Assembly: GCA_029582265.1 (NCBI GenBank)
Contig: CM055833.1
Location: 32,020,288 to 32,084,287 of the forward strand
Source: Zoroaster sp. YZ-2022
Taxonomy: Eukaryota > Echinodermata > Asteroidea > Forcipulatida > Zoroasteridae
DNA: 64,000 nucleotides
Reading direction: 5' to 3'
Shown here: one piece after another, positions 12,210-24,101 of the stretch
Position numbering within the stretch: position 1 is the stretch's first letter
Layout of the letters: the number at the start of each line of letters is the position of its first letter
Translations under genes and position numbers: made by a program
Notes under the pieces: model-generated
Seen by the model: the letters and a program-made list of their open reading frames with translations, nothing else
Databases searched by the model: none
What the model was told of the DNA's origin: nothing

Positions 12210-12471
12210 CTACTCAAAACAATTTAGGGAACACCGGATTTTTAACATCAAATAGGTTTGAAATGTTCCATGAACCGGGATTTTCATTTGCAACCCCCTC
12301 TCTCTTTCAGTAGTCATGTCATGAAATGTGTAATCACTACATGCATCCTTTATCATCTGTTTCATTGTGCAGTTGTTTCTCATCAATTCTGTGAAACATT
12401 GTGTTTATCTGAAATAAATGATCTTACTTTAACTGAGATTATTCCGGTGTTCCCTAAATTGTTTTGAGTAG
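12210..12471. mobile_element. MITE with TA target (family T), copy 1
   Basis: Inverted ends CTACTCAAAACAATTTAGGG are flanked by TA (12208-12209, 12472-12473), the mariner/Tc1 target. The 262-bp sequence recurs at 33025-33277 (inverted) and 51544-51805. A short open frame that recurs in two copies is a by-product of shared sequence. Confidence 0.92.
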
Positions 12472-12613
12472 TATATATCCAAATGCCCATCCCCCTCCCC
12501 GGGATTTACGCCTGTCAGTGCAGGGATGGACTCAATTGCCCAACAACACATTATTTGAACTCCAACTACAAACGCGGATTGGTGGCGCAATCACATTTTT
12601 GATTCATTTTTGT

Positions 12614-13560
12614 AACCAATGTTTTGTATCCTTCCATGAACCTCCAGTCATTTTGATTATATTTCGGACGAAGCAACAGTCTAATGGTTAAGGCACCAGA
12701 CTTTGGTGTATTTGATCCGGGTTCAAATCCCGGGGGTGTCATTTTCATATTAAATGGATAGCCAATCATGATTTATTTCAGTAGTTTAAATTTCAACTCG
12801 AAGCACCAACAGGCTTGGTGGCGTAGTTGTTAAGTCGATAGTTACAGTGCAAAGGACCCTGGTTCGAAACCCAGTGGTGTCTATACATAAATTTTTAAAT
12901 GGTTCAGCAATAACTATATATTTAAGTAGTTTAAAAATTCATCTCCAAATACCAACAGGATAAATGGCGCAAGCCGTTAGTCCACTGGTCTGTCAATTGC
13001 AGGCAGTTCCAGGCTGGTACGTCCGGGTTCGAATCCTGCTCCTGACACATAGAGACATGACAGCTGCTGGCTGCGGCAATGGCTTGGGGACCGTCATGTC
13101 TCTCCCCTGAAGGGTTAGAGCGTGGAGGAAATGTACGGACGGGGGGGTAAAGGAGGGACCGGGAGGGTAGCGACCTCCCAGAAGGGTGCTAAGGTGATCA
13201 CCATGCCGGTTCGCCCGGACTTTGAGTCTCCCGAATACCTGGTCGACACTCGGACTATTAACTCTCCGCACTTTTTTACAATAATTTTTTTTAATTTTCG
13301 ACTCGTATTTGAACCCCGCTTTTTTCATTTTATATGGTTACGCAATCACGGTTTATTTTAGTAGTTTAAAATTAAATTGGTGGCTCAAGCTATTTATCGA
13401 CACTCTGACGAACTTCAATTTATTTATATAAAAAGATTATAAATTGTTATACATAATATATAAATAAGCAAATCAATCCAAACAATCCAAACATACAAGT
13501 GATGCAATAAACAAAAAAACTAATTTTCTTAATTTGAGTCGCCTTTCTTGCCAACTTTTT
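12614..13560 (+). repeat. Trimeric tRNA-like block, copy 1
   Basis: Three tRNA-like segments (about 12668-12740, 12813-12882, 12962-13048) each have a B-box match (GGGTTCAAATCCC, GGTTCGAAACC, GGGTTCGAATCC). The spacers repeat AGTAGTTTAAA and CCAACAGG, so the units are in effect a ~145-bp tandem repeat. After the third comes a GC-rich body with a 10-bp stem (GAGACATGAC / GTCATGTCTC, 13049-13108) and GGTGATCACCATGCCGGTTC. Anticodon loops are not standard (for example CACCA-GACTT-TGGTG has a 5-nt loop), so these are tRNA-derived rather than working tRNA genes. The whole block recurs at 15886-16850. Confidence 0.8.
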
Positions 13561-16500
13561 CAGAAAACCAGTATTTTACCTTATAATAAATGGGTGAAAT
13601 AGTGAAATTAAAAACTTACCCAAGAATTCTATAACTCGGTGGCTGTCTTCTACAGACCCTGGGCTACCTTCTGTGCAGGGACGTGCACAGGGTTGTAGAG
13701 GGGCAGGGGCTCAGAGTCTGAAAAGGGCAGTGTAATTCCATGCGAGCGCGCGTAGCGCGCGAGCTAAAAAAAAATTGGGCGTTTATTTATTAATAAAAAC
13801 GCATAATATGGTTTTTAACATTACAATCAGATCAGATTATGTTGATGACTGGTTTTCATTTACAATCTGATCTGGTGGTGAGTGAGCCTATAGTCAAGGA
13901 CCAAGTCCACCAAGTCTAATTATCCCCTTAAGTCTCAAATTTATAATAAACGTATCATATCACCTGATATGAGATTATTCACATTTAATACTGAGGTTTG
14001 GAAGACATGCAATTCAGCTGCAATTATAAAAAGCAACAAAACACTGACTTATTTTTAGGCAATTTATTGTCAAAGAAAATAACATTGAACAGTGAAACAT
14101 TGAAAAAAATATTGGGAACATTACTGGAAAACTTGAAAATCTCTATTGAAAGTCTCTTTTTTAAGTTTATCAACTAAAAATGTCTTGTTATTTCCCCTTT
14201 TGTTAGGCTACTAATATTCTCTTCTTATTCCAATTTCGTGTTTCAGTGACAGCGTGTGCCTGCCTATCAAAGACGTATAGGCGCGCGCGGCTATGCGTGA
14301 AATCTAGTTTCGCGGAGGGGCACATGCAGGCCCGTGCACAGGAATAGTAAGGGGCATCTCTGCTGACCTAATATTTATTCTAATTTTATTCTATCCTGAC
14401 ATCTTTCAACTAGGCAGGGCAGTCTATGCGCAACAGGAACTTAATAATTCATTCAAAAAAACAAAACAAAAAACCTTGTGCTAAAAAGGGCACTTTTTAT
14501 ACTAGGCAAAAAGGGCAGGGGCTCAAGCACCCTTTGGGACCTATGTATGCACGTGCCTGCTTCTGTGTCATTTTGAAGCGAATCGGAGACAATTTTTTTC
14601 GAGGTGAAATAAATGACAAGGGGTACCCCTTGACGTTTTTTTCAAAATTTGGCCTATTTTTTATTATTTTTTTTAAATGCCTCATATTTGTTGGATAGAC
14701 ACAATAGATTGCCTGGATCTCATTTTTCTGAATTTGAGTCGCCTTTCTTTCCAACTTTTCAGAAAATCAGTATTTTACCTTACAATAAGTGGGTGAAATA
14801 GTGAAATTAAAAATTTGCCCAAGAATGCTATAACTCGGTGGCTGTCTTCTACAGACCCAGGGCTACCTTCTGTGTCATTTTGAAGCGAATCGGAGACAAT
14901 TTTTTTCGAGGTGAAATAAATGACAAGGGGTAGGCCTACCCCTTGACGTTTTTTTCAAAATTTGGCCTATTTTTTATTATTTTTTTTAAATGCCTCATAT
15001 TTGTTGGATAGACACAATAGATTGCCTGGATCTCATTTTTCTGAATTTGAGTCGCCTTTCTTTCCAACTTTTCAGAAAATCAGTATTTTACCTTACAATA
15101 AGTGGGTGAAATAGTGAAATTAAAAATTTGCCCAAGAATGCTATAACTCGGTGGCTGTCTTCTACAGACCCAGGGCTACCTTCTGTGTCAAGGGGTACCC
15201 CTTTCCTTTTTTTTCTTCAAAATTTGGCCTAAATTTTTTTTCCCAACTTTTTCAGAAAACCAGTATTTTACCTTACAATAAGTGGGTGAAATAAAAAACT
15301 TGCCCAAGAATGCTATAACTCGGTGGCTGTCTTCTACAGACCCAGGGCTATACCTTCTGCGTCATTTTGAAGAGACAACCTTTTTGAGGTGAAAAAAAAA
15401 AGACGTTTTCAAAATTTGGCTTAAAATTCCAAATGCCTCATATTTGTTGGATAGACACAATAGATTGCCTGGATCTCATTTTTCTGAATTTGAGTCGCCT
15501 TTCTTTCCAACTTTTTCAGAAAACCAGTATTTAACCTTATAATAAATGGGTGAAATAGTGAAATTAAAAACTTGCCCAAGAATGCTGGGTCTTCTACAGA
15601 CCCAGGGCTACCTTCTGTGTCATTTTGAAGCGAATCAGAGACAACTTTTTTCGAGGTGAAAAAAACGACAAGGGGTACCTCTTAAGTGGGTGAAATAGTG
15701 AAATTAAAAACTTACCCAAGAATGCTATAACTCGGTGGCTGTCTTCTACAGACCCAGAGCTCCCTCCTGTGTCATTTTGAAGCGAATCGGAGACAACCTT
15801 TTTTCGAGGTGAAAAAAAACGACAAGTCGGTTTTTTTTAAATTTGGCCTAAAATATCGTTGGAGAGACGCAATAAAGTGCCTGGACCAATGCTTTGTATC
15901 CTTCATTGAAACTCCAGTCATTTTTATTAGATTTCGGATGAAGCAACAGTCTAATGGATAAGGCGCCAGACTTCGGTGTAGTTGACCCGGGTTCAAATCC
16001 CGGTGGTGTCGTGCCGCATTTTTTTAAATATTTTCATTTTAAATGAATAGGCAATCATGATTTATTTAAGTAGTTTAAAATTCAACTCCAAGTACCAACA
16101 GGATTGGTGGCGTAGTTGTTAAGTCGATAGTTCCAATGCAAAGGAACCTGGTTCGAAACCCAGTGGTGCCACTACTTAAATTTTTTAATGGTTCAGCAAT
16201 AACTATTTATTTAAGTAGTTTAAAATTCAACTCCAAATACCAACAGGATTGGTGGCGTAAGCCGTTAGTCCACTGGTATGTTCAATCGTGGGCAGCTCCA
16301 AGCTGGTACGTCCGGGTTCGAATCCTGCTCCTGACACATAGAGACATGACAGCTGCTGGCTGCGGCAATGGCTTGGGGACCGTCATGTCTCTCCCCTGAA
16401 GGTTAGAACGTGGAGGAAATGTACGGACGGGGGAGTAAAGGAGGGACCGGGAGGGTAGAGACCTCCCAGAAGGGTGCTAAGGTGATCACCATGCCGGTTC

Positions 16501-17540
16501 GCCCGGACTTTGAGTCTCCCGAATACCTGGTCGACACTAACTCTCCGCACTTTTTTACAATATTTCTTCTTCTTTTTTTTTGAACCCCGATGCCGCTTTT
16601 TTTTTTCATTTTATATGGTTACGCAATCACGGTTTATTTTAGTAGTTTAAAATTAAATTGGTGGTTCAAGCTATTTATCGACACTCTGACGAACTTAATT
16701 TTATTTATATATAAATTGTTATACACGTACATTCTATAAATAAGCAAATCAATCCAAACAATCCAAACATACCAGTGATGCAATAAACAAAAACTAATTT
16801 TCTTAATTCGAGTCGCATTTCTTTCCAACTTTTTCAGAAAATCAATATATACCTTACAAAAATGGGTGAAATAGTGAAATTATAAACTTGCCTAAGAATG
16901 CTGGGTCTTCTACAGACCCAGGGCTACCTTCTGTGTCATTTTGAAGCGAATCAGAGACAACCTTTTTTTCAAGGTAAAAAAAAGACAAGGGGTACCCTTG
17001 ACGTTTTTTCAAAATTTGGCTTATAAATTTCCAATAGTCACAATAGATTGCCTGGATCTCATTTTTCTTAATTTGAGTCGCCTTTCTTTCCAACTTTTTC
17101 AGAAAATCAGTATTTTTACCTTACAATAAGTGGTTGAAATAGTGAAATTAAAAACTTGCCCCACCTTCTGTGTCATTTTGAAGCGAATCGGAGACAACTT
17201 TTTTTGGTCTATTTTTTATTTGATTTTTTAAAAACTTTTTCAGAAAATCAATATACACTTTACTAAAAATGGGTGAAATAGGCTAGTGAAATTAAAAACT
17301 TGCCCAAAAATGCTATAACTCAGTGAATGTCTTCTAGAGACACAGGGCTACCTTCTGTGTAATTTTGAAGCGAATCGGAGAGAAGTTTTTTTGGGGAGGT
17401 GAAAAAACGACAAGGGGTACCTCTTCACGTTTTTCTTTCAAATTTTGGCCTAATTTTTTATTTATTTATTTATTTTTTCATATGCCTTATACTTGTTGGA
17501 GAGACACAATAGAGTGCCTGGATCTTTCACTACCGTTCAC
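13530..17540. repeat. ~310-bp satellite, about ten degenerate copies, interrupted by a tRNA-like block
   Basis: A unit containing GTGGCTGTCTTCTACAGACC, GAAGCGAATCGGAGACAA and AGACACAATAGATTGCCTGG recurs across the region. The two cleanest neighbouring spacings are 307 and 313 bp (anchors at 14564, 14871 and 15184); later units are shortened by internal deletions. A tRNA-like block at 15886-16850 interrupts the array and is 3,272 bp from its twin, so block plus satellite form a higher-order unit. No coding content. Confidence 0.88.
15886..16850 (+). repeat. Trimeric tRNA-like block, copy 2
   Basis: Same order as copy 1: tRNA-like segments at about 15939-16010, 16104-16171 and 16249-16338, then the GC-rich body (16339-16555) with the 10-bp GAGACATGAC stem, then the A/T-rich tail leading into the satellite. 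Small indels distinguish the copies, but the box B sequences and the stem are intact in both. Confidence 0.8.
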
Positions 17541-18540
17541 TTCTTTGAGGGAGAAACATGATGGTCAAAACCATTGCTGTAGGCCAACAGCTACCATGTC
17601 TATGTGTCAGAACCGAGCGTAGCAGCTCTAGAATATCCGCAATTGAACAAACCAGTGGATGGTTATACACCGTAAACAAACTTCTAATTTGTTATGAAAT
17701 GACAGTTTTAAATGTGTGCTTGATTGTTCTCCATGTGCTTTAGTGACGATCGTGCATTATTTTGGTCCGTCATTTACTGTTTGTTTATCATTATCTGTAA
17801 TTGTCCAAACAAAAGGCTTTTTTTCCGAATTAGTTATTTTTAAATGTTGTATTGTGTTTTAATGTTGTTAATTCTAAATTCAAATTGAATTCGGCAGTCG
17901 GGCTGCGATGTTATCGACATGCATGTACATTTACTAAACATGTTTTTAGAACCCTTATTGCCTAATGCAATATCTATACGTCAAACCCAAATGATATTTC
18001 CAGAGATAACCCGGTCTAGTATTCCCTAGGCCCAATGTTATGCAACATACAGATAAAAGTAAGCCACTATACCGAAGAAGCCCTAGATGTCCACGCCCAT
18101 GTCACAGTCTGATACTTCCACTATGACGTCTACACATCCTCATCATGTATAGATCCGCCGGTGAAACGGTTCACATTTTTCACTCAGGAATTTCTTATTT
18201 AGGATGCTTTATCAAGTTAACAATACATAGTTAAATTTATACATTTCAGGGCTGTCAATATTTAAAATAAAGTAAAGAAATCTAGTCTAGTTTTCTTGAA
18301 AGAAATGCGGAGTTCGCTTTAATAGAAACACAAATTTGTCATATCTGTTGTATCACTGACCTCAACTGAATTTTACTGAGCTTCATATCTGACATCAGCA
18401 GATATTATCTGATACTTCTGTTTGTTTGCCTAACTATGACAACAGAGGAACATTAATGAAAAGCGGCTATGTTACCATCTTCACTTGCCATCGACAAGCC
18501 AGCTTCGAATTGACTTCTAAATAGGCCTAACTAAAGACCT
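17541..18540. other. Intergenic / possible promoter region of the mucin-like gene
   Basis: No coding or repeat signal that I can support, other than a possible exon immediately after. Confidence 0.4.
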
Positions 18541-18631
18541 AGCTGTTCCGATATTTTTCCGGTAGAAATTACTTCACAGACCGGGATTAGTGAAGACAGG
18601 GTAAAGACCAAATAACCCAGACAAATACAGG
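18541..18631 (+). other. Candidate 5'-UTR exon of the mucin-like gene
   Basis: The sequence ends ACAAATACAG followed by GTAAGTTTTG at 18632, a strong splice donor. The next matching acceptor is TTTTCACAG at 20049-20057, directly before the leader of the mucin-like ORF. The left boundary is a guess; transcript support is lacking. Confidence 0.35.
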
Positions 18632-20083
18632 TAAGTTTTGTTCTTCGTTCGAGCTGACAGAAAATTATAAATGAAAGCTGCGAATTGAGTAAAACATGAG
18701 TTCATAAACGATATGAACAATGGCGCACCTGTGATTATCCCTTGATGGAGAGGAGGGTCTCACAATCTCATCACTCTCCCAGAAGCGTGTTACGGCCCTC
18801 TTATGATTTTGGTTGGGCCTGCATAAGTTTTGAACTGCATTTTGTGCACTGTATGGCGATCGTCATCATCAACTTGTGACATGCAGGGACTAATTAATAT
18901 ACAACAGTGCACCACAACCGTCCACTATGAACAGTGATCAAACCTTTTAATTTATGCCCTGGTGCACTCTGGGACTTGTTTTCTTCAAACATCACCTGGG
19001 GTGAAAGGTGAAATATTTAATTAATATTAATACGACTGGCATATGCTATGATTAAAATAAAATAGCGTGTAAATCTACTTGATAAGCAAATCTGATTACT
19101 GACGGTAAAAGGTCATATAACGAGACGGAACATCCCATATATGGATCGATCCAAGAGGCGCGTCAAAGGGGACTATGCTCACCCACCAAAATAAAATAAA
19201 CATCCAAAACCGCCACCTAGTGTAAAGCAACCATAAATTAAAATCAAATAAATAAAACATCGAAAATAGGTGAGTAATATATCTCTCTCTCTCTCCCTCT
19301 GTTCCGTTCAAATCATAAAATGTATAGATTAAGTTTTTAAAAACCTGCAAATTTCACGAAGTAATTGGTGATCGCCTAAGCGATCAGACGGTCACGGGGG
19401 ATATTCTCGAGATTAAGTCGTTTTTAATTAGTGCGCAATAGCTTGGCCTCCTGCCCATATTCCACATTGATCCATCTCGGTGATCGCACCGCGGTCTTTT
19501 TCCGTCGCGTACCGAAGGGGCGGTTACCCTCTCCCCACTGGACCCTTTTGTACCCCCAAAAATATAGTAATATAGCCAAAACAACCCAAAATTTAAACAC
19601 TGTTTGCCATTCCCTTTTATTTAATTGAATAAACGGAAATCTACGTGTAATGTAAACTAGACCTCACTATCTTCTGATAAATGTCTTAATCTCATCACTT
19701 TTAATTCAGTTGGGAAAAACAAAATAAAAAAATAGCATCAGACTAAAACAAATGTTACATTTGGGAGCAAGAATACCATGCACAAGTGGCCCTCACACAA
19801 TACTAGAGAGCGCTTAGAATCTTAAATTTCCTTGGTGTTGGAAGCAGGTCACAAGAACCACTGTGCGAATAATGTTGTGCTTGCTGGTCCACCATACCCC
19901 TTATCCAATGTTCAACCGTCCTTTATGTTCAGTAAAAATGCCTTTGAAGTCAATAATTTTATTTTTATATACCTAATTATATTATACTTTAAAACAGTTA
20001 ATTGGTTCATATTTCTCATGATACACTAATATAATGATGGTTTCCTCATTTTCACAGCAATAACGACAACAAGGAGACCAATA

Positions 20084-21661
20084 ATGGCAAAGTTTCAGTT
20101 CATCCGTAGGATAGCTGTGCTGCTCAGCTTATTTGGTCTTGCTCTGGCTACAACAGTTGACCCATCAACAATGATGACAGGAACGTCTACCACTGTAAAA
20201 CCCACATCATTGGGATATGAGTCAACCAGTGTTCTGACAGTAACAACTGCCCCAATAACATCCGTAACATCCATAACCAATGCAGCCGTAACATCCGTAA
20301 CCAATGCAGCCATAACATCTACAGCCATAACATCAGCAACTAATGAAGCCGTAACATCAGTCACTGATGAAGCCGTAACATCCGTAACCAATGCAGCCGT
20401 AACATCCGTAACCAATGCAGCCATAACATCTGCAGCCATAACATCAGCAACTAATGAAGCCGTAACGTCAGCCACTGATGAAGCCGTAACATCCATAACC
20501 AATGCAGCCGTAACATCCATAACCAATGCAGCCGTAACATCCGTAACCAATGCAGCCATAACATCTGCAGCCATAACATCAGCCGTAACGTCAGTCACTG
20601 ATGAAGCCGTAACATCTGTAACCAATGCAGCCGTAACATCCGTAACCAATGCAGCCTTAACATCAGCAGCCATAACATCAGCAACTAATGAAGCCGTAAC
20701 GTCAGTCACTGATGAAGCCGTAACATCCGTAACCAATGCAGCCGTAACATCCATAACCAATGCAGCCGTAACATCCGTAACCAATGCAGCCGTAACATCC
20801 ATAACCAATGCAGCCGTAACATCCGTAACCAATGCAGCCATAACATCTGCAGCCATAACATCAGCAACTAATGAAGCCATAACGTCAGTCACTGATGAAG
20901 CCGTAACATCCGTAACCAATGCAGCCGTAACATCCATAACCAATGCAGCCGTAACATCCGTAACCAATGCAGCAGTAACATCTGCAGCCATAACATCAGC
21001 AACTAATGAAGCCGTAACGTCAGTCACTGATGAAGCCGTAACATCCGTAACCAATGCAGCCGTAACATCCATAACCAATGCAGCCGTAACATCCGTAACC
21101 AATGCAGCAGTAACATCTGCAGCCATAACATCAGCAACTAATGAAGCCGTAACGTCAGTCACTGATGAAGCCGTAACATCCGTAACCAATGCAGCCGTAA
21201 CATCCTTAACCAATGCAGCCGTAACATCCTTAACCAATGCAGCCTTAACATCAGCAACCAATAAAGCCATCCCCATAACATCAATAACCAATAAAGTCGT
21301 AACGTCAGTCACTGATGAAGCCGTAACATCCGTAACCGATGAAGCCATAACATCAGTCACCGATGAAGCCATAACATCTGTAACCAATGAAGCCATAACA
21401 TCAGTAACCAATGAATCCGTAACATCAGTCACCAATAACACTATAACACCCATAAAGAATGAGACTTTAGATGGAGGTGTTACTGCTGGTATCGTCATTG
21501 GAAGCATTGTGGCCGCTTGCGCGATCCTTGGTCTCATTGTATATGTGTGTAAATCTATGAGCAAACCAAAAGTTGGTGACATTGAGATGGATATTACTGA
21601 GCTGGAACCGACCAAGGTTGATGATGCCAAGGAAACTAATGGTAGTGATGATTTACACTGA
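20084..21661 (+). CDS. Mucin-like Thr/Ser-rich repetitive type I membrane protein
   Basis: 525 residues in one coding exon. The start ATG at 20084 follows a splice acceptor at 20057 by 26 bp. Residues 1-22 form a signal peptide (MAKFQFIRRIAVLLSLFGLA). About residues 55-450 are 8-residue repeats of the type VTSVTNAA / VTSVTDEA / ITSATNEA with occasional 5-residue ITSAA units, three hydroxyl residues in eight, so heavy O-glycosylation of an extended ectodomain is likely. N-glycosylation sequons (NNT, NET, NES) occur only next to the membrane. A 23-residue membrane span (GIVIGSIVAACAILGLIVYV) near 468-490 is followed by a ~35-residue acidic tail ending GSDDLH. I do not recognise an orthologue; function beyond a mucin-like surface protein would be a guess. 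The antisense strand is also open because of the repeats. Confidence 0.85.
   Translation: MAKFQFIRRIAVLLSLFGLALATTVDPSTMMTGTSTTVKPTSLGYESTSVLTVTTAPITSVTSITNAAVTSVTNAAITSTAITSATNEAVTSVTDEAVTSVTNAAVTSVTNAAITSAAITSATNEAVTSATDEAVTSITNAAVTSITNAAVTSVTNAAITSAAITSAVTSVTDEAVTSVTNAAVTSVTNAALTSAAITSATNEAVTSVTDEAVTSVTNAAVTSITNAAVTSVTNAAVTSITNAAVTSVTNAAITSAAITSATNEAITSVTDEAVTSVTNAAVTSITNAAVTSVTNAAVTSAAITSATNEAVTSVTDEAVTSVTNAAVTSITNAAVTSVTNAAVTSAAITSATNEAVTSVTDEAVTSVTNAAVTSLTNAAVTSLTNAALTSATNKAIPITSITNKVVTSVTDEAVTSVTDEAITSVTDEAITSVTNEAITSVTNESVTSVTNNTITPIKNETLDGGVTAGIVIGSIVAACAILGLIVYVCKSMSKPKVGDIEMDITELEPTKVDDAKETNGSDDLH
20240..21450. repeat. 24-bp coding minisatellite with higher-order units
   Basis: Units of the form GTAACATCCGTAACCAATGC plus GCC are repeated in frame with 15-bp shorter units. 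Blocks beginning ATAACATCAGCAACTAATGA recur as a larger unit, showing amplification of multi-unit segments. Repeat number is likely to vary between alleles. Confidence 0.9.
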
Positions 21662-22961
21662 AATGTAAATATCTATGATGATAAAAATATCGTTGATATT
21701 GTTTTGCCCTTCATCAACAAAGCTCAGCAATGCATACTCAGTATTTTCAGCCAAAACCATTTTAAAATTGTTGCCAAGTGGCCATTAGAAAAAGGATACA
21801 AGCTAAACAGATCCAACTGTACCCAGAAGTGAGAAAGAAAGAAGGAAAAACTCACAATATAACACAAAATACACTTATTTTAATTGCTATTTTATTTTTT
21901 GCAATTCTTACATGCCAGGTGGGGAAATTGTCAGAAAGAAATGTGGTGAGGTATTCAATAAAGTCAGCGAGGTGGGAAAACACTAGGTCTGCAGATATAC
22001 AGATGTCTCAGGCAGGAGTTGAACCCATCACCTCGTATTTGTTTGTGCAAATGTCTTTAACCTTTCGATCATTGAGATTGCTTGGTAAAGACAAATGTTG
22101 ACTGGAGGCTTCTGAGATTTGAAACATAAGCAGAACTTTTAAAGGGACAGTATCGTCACGATCAGAGCAGACTTTCAATTGGGCATGGAATCAGTGTCCT
22201 GGTTTAAGATGTCTGAAAATTACCGTCTCATTTATGCAGCATCAACGGTAATATGACCAGGTATAACTTTCAGTCACTGAGTTAATCTAAAACTAGCACT
22301 CCAATTCCATGCCTTGTTGATCGTGACAACACTGTTCCTATAAAAAAAAGACACACAATTTCAGGCAAATGTGTTGCTTTCGTCTGTATGACTGATTATC
22401 ACTGATTTTTGGATTGATTTCCTATCTTTTGATGACATTTCTGAATTTATTGTCTTGTGGGATCATATTTGTATATATTTTAATCAGTGAAACATTTTAA
22501 AACCTATTACAAAAATTAATTTGACATTTTGCAATTGTGTTGCTTTTGTCTGCATGACTGATTACCGCTGAAGTAAATTTTTTTATCAGTTTTGATTTGC
22601 TTTATTTTCATGACATTTCCGCATTCACTATTGCAATTTTCATATTTTATAATTGTGAACAAGAAAAGAAAATTTTAATAAAAACACTGAAATAGTTCAA
22701 TAAATTATTTATTATGTTTATAGATAGTTCCACTTTCCACTGCTTGACTAATATTGATTTTTTTTTGTTTAAACATCAAAAAGTACTTATTTCTTAAGTT
22801 GATTAAACACAGGTCATAATTTTGTTTTCACTTCTATCTTTTTTAAAGAATAAATTGAAGGAATACTTCCACTTCTCTCTTCCAAACTCCTCTTTATGTG
22901 GTTTCTAACAGGGACGGATCCATGTTTCCCTCCATATCCCCCCCCCCCCCTTATTCATCAA
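21662..22961. other. 3' flank of the mucin-like gene
   Basis: AATAAA motifs near 21957, 22676 and 22700 could serve as poly(A) signals. A minus-strand tRNA-like fragment with CAGGCAGGAGTTGAACCCAT lies near 22010-22045. A short C-run at 22941-22950 precedes the hAT target site. Confidence 0.4.
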
Positions 22962-23821
22962 GTAACATATAGTGTCGGGCAAGTAGTGCAATTACTTGAG
23001 TACTCGCGAGTAGTAATTGCTAATCATACTCATACTCGCGTCTTTTTATTTAATACTCGATTAAATCAAAACTCGCGAGTAGTAACACATTCACGTGTAA
23101 TGACTGATTCTTTTGTCATTGTTTACTTATTAAACATAAAATCAGAAATAACTAGAGCTTAAGTGTTTGTTAGAACAAACACACGGTGTTCGAGTCCACT
23201 TCCGGTTCAATCAAATTTTCAACGATGATGTAAATATTATATTGTGGAAGGGTTTGTCATCTTTATAATAACTATCAATTTCATATTCAAAAGACATATC
23301 AATTTTGCGTTAGAATGTGTTGAATTTGAACTTACTGTTTGGACAGGAAGTAAAGGTCAGATTAGGTGGTTTGAAGGTCATATATGACCTCCTCATGATT
23401 ATGAGAAAATAACAAATTTGTCAACTTATACATCAAATTAAAGCTATGAGATATGACCTTTAAAATTTGTAAATCGTTACTTCGTGTGCCACTAATTGGA
23501 CCATTGGCAAAGCATTTATGATAAGTCATTTCACAAGAATTACGAGCTATTAATGTAAGGAATTCAATTGTGTTTTTTGTTTTCTAATATGTCATTTAGT
23601 TCTTGAGATATTGGCTGTTGAACTTGAAAAAGTTGTGAGATTTAAGCAATAAATTAGAAATTAACAAGTGTGACTTGGAACACTGTTTTTTATTTTAAAT
23701 ATTGACACTAGCCCAACACATACTTTTCAAAAACCACGCTAGATGATAAATCAACATTAATAATCACTCATATGAAAATAGTTTGCCAGGGTTGTAGGCA
23801 GCCAGATCAACCTATTCAGCA

Positions 23822-23880
23822 TTATTATGGGCATAAAGTCACAAAGTTGATTTAGCTTTGTGACTTTATGCCCATAATAA
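23822..23880. repeat. Perfect 25-bp hairpin with 9-nt loop
   Basis: The arm TTATTATGGGCATAAAGTCA plus CAAAG (23822-23846) is matched without mismatch by its complement at 23856-23880, with loop TTGATTTAG. Confidence 0.95.
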
Positions 23881-24101
23881 TTTGCTTTCCATCTTCCCCT
23901 GCCTCACGCAAAAAGTAAATAATTCCCAATTCAAACAAAATTTAATGTAATTATATCCACTGGATCAAATCTGATAATTGGTTGCCCTTTTCACTTTGTT
24001 TATGGAAAAACCTTCCAATTTTAGATTTAAATGAAGCCAACATTGGTATTTATCTCTTGGTATTAAGTCTTGTACAAAATTAATCTTAATCTTTATTTAT
24101 A

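Noticed and set aside
12258..12467. Short frame conserved between 12258 and 51592
   Set aside because: Both lie inside copies of the same 262-bp MITE; similarity is DNA-level and the third, inverted copy does not preserve it.
12668..12740. Working tRNA genes at 12668, 12813, 12962, 15939, 52130 and 62275
   Set aside because: B boxes are good, but anticodon or T arms do not fold as in functional tRNAs and the units are embedded in repeated spacers, so they are tRNA-derived repeats.
20095..21630. 511-codon open frame antisense to the mucin-like gene
   Set aside because: Shadow of the repeat: antisense of GTAACATCC units has no stops. The sense frame has a signal peptide, membrane span and splice acceptor; the antisense has none.
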